Translations under genes and position numbers: made by a program
Notes under the pieces: generated by a model
What the model was told of the DNA's origin: nothing
The model's input: only the letters and a program-made list of their open reading frames with translations
The model's database searches: none
Origin: an uncultured Clostridia bacterium
GTDB taxonomy: Bacteria; Bacillota; Clostridia; Oscillospirales; Acutalibacteraceae
Assembly (NCBI GenBank): GCA_947629295.1
Contig: CANRDH010000032.1
Span: 1-12,371 of the forward strand
Length of the DNA: 12,371 nucleotides
Direction: 5' to 3'
Shown: positions 7,493 through 12,371 of the stretch, piece after piece
Position numbering within the stretch: position 1 is the stretch's first letter
How the letters are laid out: each line of letters starts with the position of its first letter

Positions 7493-8532
7493 TATACGTC
7501 CTCCTCATCTATTATACTTGTACTTTCGTATTCGGAAATGTTATATGTCGCCTCATATGTTTTTTTGTCTTTGCCTCTGTTTACTCTATTTTCCTGCTCC
7601 ACCTGTTCCGGAGTCGAAATACCGCTGCTGTGCCATCTGCCGAGAACGGAATCTACATATTTAGGAATATATTTATTCTTGGCGTCAACACATATTTCAT
7701 ATGCCTTTCTTACCATTTCACTTGAAAATTTCCAGATATTAATCCATCTGTCAGCATATTCCGTTTCTTTTTCTGTCGGCGAATGCTCGTCTATACCCAA
7801 AATTCTTTGTATGGTTACGGCAGCATTTCTCCCGCTTGTGAGCTGCTGTATCCTTTTCTCCGCCTGTTCGAGTGTTGTAATCTCATTATCAGCCCATGAA
7901 ATAGCAGTTTTTTCTATGTATCTGATATTGCATTTTTGTATACTTGCTGCATATTGCATAAGCATGACTATTACCTCTACAGGCAGACCGTCAGTTTCGT
8001 GAATCATCAGCAAAGTTGCTTTATCATTGTTGCTTGTGGGTCTGCCGAAAATTTCATCAGCCGACTGCATAAGATAAACTATCCCCGGGTCTTCCGACAT
8101 ACGCTTGCTCAAATATTTAAGATCCGGTTTTTCGGGTCGGGAAATCATTCTTGAAATCTTATTTGCAGTTTCATCCGGTTTGAATTCCTCTTTTTTCTCA
8201 GGAATTTGATCCTGTTCCGAAATCTGCGGATTTTGTACAGAGGAAACAGCTGCTGAGGTTTCATCAGCGGCATTTGAAGGTGTAATCAGTCCCTCGCTGA
8301 CATCAATAATGCCCTTTTCCTTCCAATAAAGCATACTGTCACGTACATCGGCAGGCTGCATTGAAAGAGCTTCGGATATATTATCAACGGTAAAAGCTTC
8401 ACCGGCATGACGCAAAAACCATAGAATTACTTTAAGCTGTGCGCCTCCCGCAAGCTTCAGATGAAGATCGACCAAATCGCTGGGTACAGCAAATACGCTT
8501 CCCCACGAACCGAGGTTTAATTTATATTCCAT
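7492..8532 (-). CDS. DnaD-like replication/primosome protein
   Basis: DnaD and DnaB of Firmicutes remodel DNA at the origin and at stalled forks and help bring in the helicase. The 346 residues suggest an N-terminal winged helix (about 18-80), a low-complexity, charged linker (about 82-130) and two DnaB_2/DnaD C-terminal-type repeats. The first (about 150-220) ends in NIRYIEKTAISWADNEITT; the second (about 255-312) ends in KYVDSVLGRWHSSGISTPEQ. Both fit the YxxxIxxxW signature seen in the DnaD C-terminal family, the second best. The tail (313-346) is charged and likely flexible. It is longer than B. subtilis DnaD (about 230 residues) because of the linker and second repeat, so by domain count it lies between DnaD and DnaB. 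The ATG has AGAGGGA about seven bases upstream. The next gene, a DnaI-like loader, overlaps its stop codon, which supports a shared helicase-loading role. Confidence 0.87.
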   Translation of the reverse strand: MEYKLNLGSWGSVFAVPSDLVDLHLKLAGGAQLKVILWFLRHAGEAFTVDNISEALSMQPADVRDSMLYWKEKGIIDVSEGLITPSNAADETSAAVSSVQNPQISEQDQIPEKKEEFKPDETANKISRMISRPEKPDLKYLSKRMSEDPGIVYLMQSADEIFGRPTSNNDKATLLMIHETDGLPVEVIVMLMQYAASIQKCNIRYIEKTAISWADNEITTLEQAEKRIQQLTSGRNAAVTIQRILGIDEHSPTEKETEYADRWINIWKFSSEMVRKAYEICVDAKNKYIPKYVDSVLGRWHSSGISTPEQVEQENRVNRGKDKKTYEATYNISEYESTSIIDEEDV

Positions 8533-8566
8533 TCAACTTCCCTCTAATCATAATATTTCACTAAAC

Positions 8567-8575
8567 AGTATAACA
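8567..8575 (-). promoter_or_regulatory. Putative extended -10 promoter of the dnaD-like operon
   Basis: The minus strand reads TGTTATACT, an extended -10 element. No good -35 box stands 17 bases upstream; TTGTAT is 22 bases away. It lies 35 bases before the DnaD-like ATG, in the 93-base gap after cca. There is no terminator in that gap, so read-through from cca could also feed the operon. Confidence 0.45.
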
Positions 8576-8625
8576 CAAAACCGATTATAAGTACATACAA
8601 ACAATTACGTAAAATCTCATTTATC

Positions 8626-9972
8626 TTAGCTTTTCCCTTTATTAATATATATTTCCGCTTCTTTCAGGAGTTCTTCTTTAAAGTTTTTCACAGTACCGTT
8701 TATTACACATTCAAGCAGATACTTAAGTATCTTTCCTATTTCTTTTCCTTCGGTAATTCCCAAACCTATAAGGTCATTGCCGTTTATATCAAGCGTCTTT
8801 AAATTAAATTCCTCTCCGTTTGCAGTCTGCTCGGCAAAAAGCTTTTCAAGTTTTTCTGTATATTCAAGCTTTTCCTCAAAAAAAGCAGGATTTTGTCCCA
8901 TAGCATCGGCTCTCTTGAGCTGCATAAGCTTTCCGAAGTTATCAACTCCGATTTTTGAAATAAGTCTTCGGACATTTTTAGAATTTGCCTCAGGTCGTCT
9001 GTCATGGTATTTTATAAGCAAACATACGCTGTCTATGGTCTTGTTGTCAAGCTTGAGTCTTCTCATTATATGTCCGGCTTTTTCCGCTCCCTTTTCGGGA
9101 TGACCGTGAAAATGACCTGTTCCTGTTTCATCTAAGGAAAAACATTCCGGCTTTGATATATCATGCAGAAGTGCGGAAAGCCGCAATGCTTTACCGTGGG
9201 GTGAATTAGCCACGACCTTAACCGTATGCGTCCATATATCGTATATGTGATGAGGGTTATATTGCGGATGACCTATCATATCTTTGATTTCAGGTATAAA
9301 AACACTTATAACATCGGGATATTCCAACAGAACCGGCTCGACATAATCTCCGTCAATTATACCTATAAGCTCGCTTGCTATCCTCTCAGCGGATATATTT
9401 TTAAGCAGGTGAGCATTTTTGTGTATTGATGCAGACGTTTTACCCTCAATTTCAAAACCGAGTCTTGAAGCAAAACGCAAAGCACGAAGTATACGCAAAC
9501 CATCTTCACTAAAGCGTTTGTCGGGGTCGCCTACACATCGGATAACCTTATTTTTGATATCGCTCACTCCGCCGAAAAAATCGCATAACCCCATTTCATG
9601 ATTATATGCCAGTGCATTTACCGTAAAATCTCTCCTTGCAAGATCCTCCCTCAGTGAACGTACAAAGGTAACGCTTTCGGGACGTCGGTTATCAATATAT
9701 TCCCCATCCGTTCTGAATGTTGTTATCTCGTATAATTTGCTGTCATATTTAACGGTTACAGTTCCATGCTTCATACCGGCAGTAATAATATTTTTCTTAT
9801 TAAGAATATTCAATACTTCCTCGGGCATTGCCGAGGTACAGACATCCCAATCATTCGGTATAATACCCATAAGACTGTCACGTATACATCCGCCTACCGC
9901 ATAAGCCTCAAAGCCTGCTGACCGGATTTTTTCTATTATTGTATTTACATTTTGCGGAATTTCAATTTTCAT
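8626..9972 (-). CDS. cca: CCA-adding tRNA nucleotidyltransferase with HD domain
   Basis: Class II nucleotidyltransferase that builds or repairs the 3' CCA end of tRNAs without a template. In the 448 residues the head has GGCIRDSLMG (27-36), the catalytic pair Asp41 and Asp43 in NDWDVCTSA, RRDFTVNALAY (113-123) and the nucleotide-choosing EDGLR (156-160, EDxxR). An HD domain follows, with LLHDISKP at 268-275 (His270, Asp271), and then a helical tRNA-binding tail. Members of the family may be full CCA enzymes, CC-adding or A-adding enzymes, or poly(A) polymerases. The single copy here and the HD-containing form favour the full CCA enzyme, but only this window is visible. AGAGG lies five bases before the ATG. 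The T-run of the secG terminator abuts that ribosome site, so no separate promoter fits between them. Confidence 0.94.
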   Translation of the reverse strand: MKIEIPQNVNTIIEKIRSAGFEAYAVGGCIRDSLMGIIPNDWDVCTSAMPEEVLNILNKKNIITAGMKHGTVTVKYDSKLYEITTFRTDGEYIDNRRPESVTFVRSLREDLARRDFTVNALAYNHEMGLCDFFGGVSDIKNKVIRCVGDPDKRFSEDGLRILRALRFASRLGFEIEGKTSASIHKNAHLLKNISAERIASELIGIIDGDYVEPVLLEYPDVISVFIPEIKDMIGHPQYNPHHIYDIWTHTVKVVANSPHGKALRLSALLHDISKPECFSLDETGTGHFHGHPEKGAEKAGHIMRRLKLDNKTIDSVCLLIKYHDRRPEANSKNVRRLISKIGVDNFGKLMQLKRADAMGQNPAFFEEKLEYTEKLEKLFAEQTANGEEFNLKTLDINGNDLIGLGITEGKEIGKILKYLLECVINGTVKNFKEELLKEAEIYINKGKS

Positions 9973-9983
9973 ATTTACCTCTT

Positions 9984-10022
9984 AAAAAACAAGCATCTTC
10001 AACGACGTACATTGAAGATGCT
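9984..10022 (-). terminator. Strong intrinsic terminator after secG, abutting the cca ribosome site
   Basis: On the minus strand AGCATCTTCAA pairs perfectly with TTGAAGATGCT (11 pairs) around a 9-base loop. It is followed by TGTTTTTT. It begins 30 bases after the secG stop. The last T is at 9984, directly next to AAGAGG (9978-9983), the ribosome site of cca. Confidence 0.88.
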
Positions 10023-10052
10023 GAATTGCAGATAATTAAAATATTGCCGAAA

Positions 10053-10520
10053 TTATTCAGAGTCAGATACAGCTTCCTCGCTGTTTACACTTTCCTGCGA
10101 AGCTTCTGTATCACTTGCTTCTGTGCCGCTTTCTTTTGCTTCACCGGAATCCTCAGCGGACGCGTCAGACGAAGATTCATCCTTCGACTCATCAGCAACT
10201 GAGCTTTCAATATTGCTTACCTCACTGACAACTGAGCTTTCGGTATCAGCACTGTTATCTATATTGTTGCCTGCAATTCCGAAAAAGGAAAGTGCATTCA
10301 AAACAACAACCAATATAAAGAAGGTAATGGCACAATACTTAGTTATCTTTGCAAAAATCGCATCTGCGGTGCGCGCCTTACCCTTTGAAAGGAAAGAATC
10401 AGCCCCGCCTGTTACGGTTCCGAGTCCTGCCTGGTGACCCTCCTGCAATATAATAACGATTACCATTATTATTGATAATATAAGTACCAATATACCGACT
10501 ATCATTTCCCAGATTCCCAT
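10053..10520 (-). CDS. secG: Protein translocase subunit SecG with a long acidic tail
   Basis: Small membrane partner of SecY and SecE in the protein-export channel. Residues 1-84 are a normal SecG: membrane segment about 5-26, the cytosolic loop LQEGHQAGLGTVTGGADSFL (25-44) that marks the family, and a second membrane segment about 62-81. Residues 91-155 are unusual: of 65 residues, 21 are Asp or Glu and 19 are Ser, with only 2 Lys and no aromatic residue. SecG is normally about 75-85 residues long. By the known topology (both ends outside) the tail would face the cell exterior. The ATG has GGAGG ten bases upstream, a good promoter at 10563-10591 and a strong terminator behind, so it is probably transcribed alone. 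Confidence 0.93.
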   Translation of the reverse strand: MGIWEMIVGILVLILSIIMVIVIILQEGHQAGLGTVTGGADSFLSKGKARTADAIFAKITKYCAITFFILVVVLNALSFFGIAGNNIDNSADTESSVVSEVSNIESSVADESKDESSSDASAEDSGEAKESGTEASDTEASQESVNSEEAVSDSE

Positions 10521-10562
10521 TATATTAAATCCTCCATTCGAATATGCTCAACATACTTGTTA

Positions 10563-10591
10563 ATGATAACACATAATTACAAGAAAATCAA
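10563..10591 (-). promoter_or_regulatory. Sigma-A-type promoter of secG
   Basis: The minus strand has TTGATT (10586-10591), a 17-base spacer and TATCAT (10563-10568), with TGT before the -10 box (extended -10). Transcription would start about 35 bases before the secG ATG. Confidence 0.68.
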
Positions 10592-10668
10592 GTGATTTAT
10601 TCATTAAAAGTCCATATTTTTGATAAAATTTTCCTTAAATAATTTTTTTTAATCTGCATAAGATACTA

Positions 10669-10738
10669 TTGTCGGAAAAAATATAAAATTCGGGCAATAG
10701 TCCGGATTGTCAATCAGGCACCGACCTGTTTCCGACAA
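10669..10738. repeat. Inverted repeat enclosing two small hairpins (candidate structured RNA)
   Basis: TTGTCGGAAA (10669-10678) and TTTCCGACAA (10729-10738) are perfect inverted repeats of 10 bases. Between them, GGCAAT/ATTGTC (10693-10698 with 10706-10711, one G-U pair) and CAGG/CCTG (10715-10718 with 10725-10728) can form two arms, giving a three-way junction. The middle arm pairs fully only when read rightward; the leftward RNA has an A-C mismatch there. I do not recognise it as a known RNA family. It may be the 3' untranslated part of the topoisomerase mRNA or part of a rightward RNA. Confidence 0.4.
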
Positions 10739-10774
10739 AAAACTGCCGAAAAACGCTCTTAAGTTTTAAAGCAG
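10737..10774 (-). terminator. Putative intrinsic terminator of the topoisomerase gene
   Basis: On the minus strand CTGC and GCAG close a stem that continues, after a poorly paired stretch of three, as AAAAC/GTTTT around an 8-base loop. TTTTTTG follows (10737-10742). It is the only leftward hairpin with a T-run between the topoisomerase stop codon and the secG promoter. The stem is imperfect and about 80 bases past the stop. Confidence 0.4.
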
Positions 10775-10797
10775 ACAAAAGAAAATGATTCTGTCAG

Positions 10798-10838
10798 TTT
10801 CCGCTGCTTCTTATTATTGAGGCAGCGGAAAATTTTTT
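10798..10838 (+). terminator. Hairpin with T-run in the rightward direction, no gene upstream
   Basis: TTTCCGCTGC (10798-10807) pairs perfectly with GCAGCGGAAA (10822-10831) around a 14-base loop. On the plus strand it is followed by A then six T (10833-10838). Read leftward, the direction of every gene here, it is followed by CTGACAG, without a T-run. As an intrinsic terminator it therefore works rightward, where no gene is seen. For the leftward transcript it may serve as a 3'-end stabilising stem or barrier. Confidence 0.5.
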
Positions 10839-10853
10839 GCACAGGACAATTTA

Positions 10854-12371
10854 TCAGAATGTCATTTGCTCAGCCTCATTTGATTTAGGAAGTTGACCCG
10901 GTGCGGGTAGAGATTTTGCTCTGTATCTGTCGGAATCGTTTATCATCCCTTCGTCCAAAAGCCTTGCGGAGATAACTCTGTGTCCCTTTCTCTGCTTCAT
11001 TACAGCAACTCCCTGAGTGGTTCTTGTGGTTTTTGTCAGTATATCTCCTGCTTTGAATACTAATGCCCTGCCCGATGATGAAAGCAAAATAATATCGCTT
11101 TCATCATCAGGTGCATAGCAAATCGCCACAAGTCTTTCCTTTTCCGAATATGCGCTCGTGAGCTTTTTGCGGTTTGTCTTTGTTGCATAGGCTTCAAGAG
11201 CTACCTTTGCAATCTTTCCGCTTTCAAATACAAAAAATACATATCCCTTATAATCCTTTGTCGGTATCATATATATTGCATTTTCGCCATCGTCAAACGA
11301 CAGCTTTGTCGGGATATAGTCGCCTAAAACGCTCGTTTTTGTATCGGTGAAATCCGAACCCTTTGCCTTATATGCCCTTGCCATATCGGAAAAAAATATT
11401 ATATCCGTGTTATTTGTTGTTTCTATATGCTCGATTATCTCGTCGCCCTCTTTAAGCTTATGCTCTCCGCTCATACGCAAAGACTGCGGAGTTATCTTCT
11501 TGAAATAACCCTCCTTTGAGAAAAACAGATTTACTGCATAATCGGGTACTTCCTCGACTGTTTCATCATCCACTATATCATCGGCATAGATTATCATACT
11601 GCGGCGCGGCTGACCGTATTTTTCCGCAATTTCCGACAACTCTCTGATAATAATATTCTTTATTTTTGTTTTGCTGTTGAGAATAGCTTCAAGCTCTGAA
11701 ATTTCCTTTTCAAGCTTTGAAATATCCTCTGTGCGTTTGAGTATATATTCACGGTTGAGATGGCGCAGCTTAATTTCCGCAACATATTCAGCCTGTATCT
11801 CATCTATCCCGAAGCCATCCATAAGGTTGGGAACAACCATTACTTCTTCCTCTGTATTTCTTATGATACTTATTGCCTTGTCAATATCAAGAAGTATTCT
11901 TTCAAGGCCGCGCAGAAGATGAAGTCTGTCCTGTTTTTTATGCAAATCAAAATATGTCCTGCGTTTTACACACTCTATTCTGAATGCCGACCATTCGTTA
12001 AGCATCTCTCTTACGCCAAGTACCCTTGGAGTTCCGGCGATAAGAACATTAAAATTGCAGGCAAAGCTGTCCTCAAGCGGAGTCATCTTATATAATTTTG
12101 ACATCAGCCTATCGGCATTGACTCCCCTTTTGAGGTCAATGGTAATTTTCAGGCCGTCAATACCCGTTTCATCACGGATATCCGATATATCCTTTATCTT
12201 TCCCTGCTTAACAAGGTCAATTACCTTTTCTATTATTGCCTCGGATGTTGTTGTCTGTGGAATCGACAATATATCTATACAGTTTGCAAATTTATCGTAT
12301 ACATATCTTGCTCTGAGCCTTATACTTCCCCTGCCTGTTTCATATACACTGCGCATGGTCTGTTCGTCATA
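10854..12371 (-). CDS. Type II DNA topoisomerase A subunit (ParC/GyrA family), 5' end missing
   Basis: DNA-breaking and rejoining subunit of topoisomerase IV or gyrase; works with an ATPase B subunit not in this window. The frame is open to the window edge, so 505 C-terminal residues are visible. The ATG at 12356 is internal: five in-frame codons precede it, and the sequence starts in the conserved YETGRGSIRLRAR stretch. The catalytic tyrosine lies outside. Numbering from the first visible codon, residues 1-135 finish the tower region (IPQTTT near 37), about 145-235 form the C-gate coiled coil (NREYILKRTEDISKLEKEI), and about 275-475 form a beta-pinwheel with blade strands near 285, 326, 380 and 429. 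The GyrA box (QRRGGRG-like), expected just past 293, is degenerate (TPQSLRMSGEHK). This suggests a decatenase-type ParC rather than supercoiling gyrase, but this clostridial lineage is divergent, so I give no symbol. Confidence 0.9.
   Translation of the reverse strand, partial: YDEQTMRSVYETGRGSIRLRARYVYDKFANCIDILSIPQTTTSEAIIEKVIDLVKQGKIKDISDIRDETGIDGLKITIDLKRGVNADRLMSKLYKMTPLEDSFACNFNVLIAGTPRVLGVREMLNEWSAFRIECVKRRTYFDLHKKQDRLHLLRGLERILLDIDKAISIIRNTEEEVMVVPNLMDGFGIDEIQAEYVAEIKLRHLNREYILKRTEDISKLEKEISELEAILNSKTKIKNIIIRELSEIAEKYGQPRRSMIIYADDIVDDETVEEVPDYAVNLFFSKEGYFKKITPQSLRMSGEHKLKEGDEIIEHIETTNNTDIIFFSDMARAYKAKGSDFTDTKTSVLGDYIPTKLSFDDGENAIYMIPTKDYKGYVFFVFESGKIAKVALEAYATKTNRKKLTSAYSEKERLVAICYAPDDESDIILLSSSGRALVFKAGDILTKTTRTTQGVAVMKQRKGHRVISARLLDEGMINDSDRYRAKSLPAPGQLPKSNEAEQMTF

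Noticed and set aside
7256..8002. A 248-codon open frame on the plus strand across the DnaI-like and DnaD-like genes
   Set aside because: It lies wholly opposite two genes with clear domains and catalytic motifs. Its hydrophobic, serine-rich product is what the reverse complement of these genes gives. No ribosome site or known motif.
12354..12356. ATG at 12356 as the true start of the topoisomerase gene
   Set aside because: The frame stays open to the window edge and the protein would begin in the middle of a conserved domain, without the catalytic tyrosine. It is an internal methionine.
1..12371. CRISPR arrays, insertion sequences, tRNA or rRNA genes, toxin-antitoxin or defence genes
   Set aside because: No regular repeat array, transposase motif, terminal inverted repeat, tRNA-like cloverleaf or typical small toxin gene pair was found on either strand by reading.

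Overview
The window reads as a chromosomal housekeeping segment from a low-to-moderate G+C Firmicute. A member of the Clostridia, perhaps a Ruminococcus-like Oscillospiraceae, fits best. The basis is the gene content (DnaD and DnaI-type replication proteins, DegV protein, SecG, a clostridial-type topoisomerase A subunit, a methionine synthase split from its activation domain), the strong AGGAGG-like ribosome sites and the AT-rich spacers. The genus is inference. All eight genes lie on the minus strand, so they are read from right to left. I see no mobile element, CRISPR array, tRNA, rRNA or defence gene.

Right to left: the window opens inside a type II topoisomerase A subunit (10854-12371, 5' end missing). 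A 333-base spacer follows (10521-10853). It holds a putative leftward terminator, a strong hairpin with a T-tract in the rightward direction, a symmetric three-stem structure and a good promoter for secG. SecG (10053-10520) carries a long acidic, serine-rich tail. Its terminator (9984-10022) ends against the ribosome site of cca (8626-9972), which encodes the tRNA CCA-adding enzyme. Next come a DnaD-like protein (7492-8532) and a DnaI/DnaC-like AAA+ protein (6497-7492) with overlapping stop and start codons, then a DegV lipid-binding protein (5627-6481) after 15 bases, then RNase R (3447-5555).

A 390-base spacer (3057-3446) contains a near-consensus promoter for the last operon. It also contains a second good promoter facing the other way, with no recognisable gene behind it. 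The last operon has a separate methionine synthase reactivation protein (2442-3056) overlapping by 17 bases a cobalamin-dependent methionine synthase (92-2458) that lacks that domain. A weak terminator (55-77) follows it.

Functionally the genes cover DNA topology, helicase loading, tRNA maturation, RNA decay, protein export and one-carbon/methionine metabolism. I did not find a convincing undescribed protein system. The observations most worth checking are the two spacers with rightward transcription signals and the terminator that abuts the cca ribosome site.
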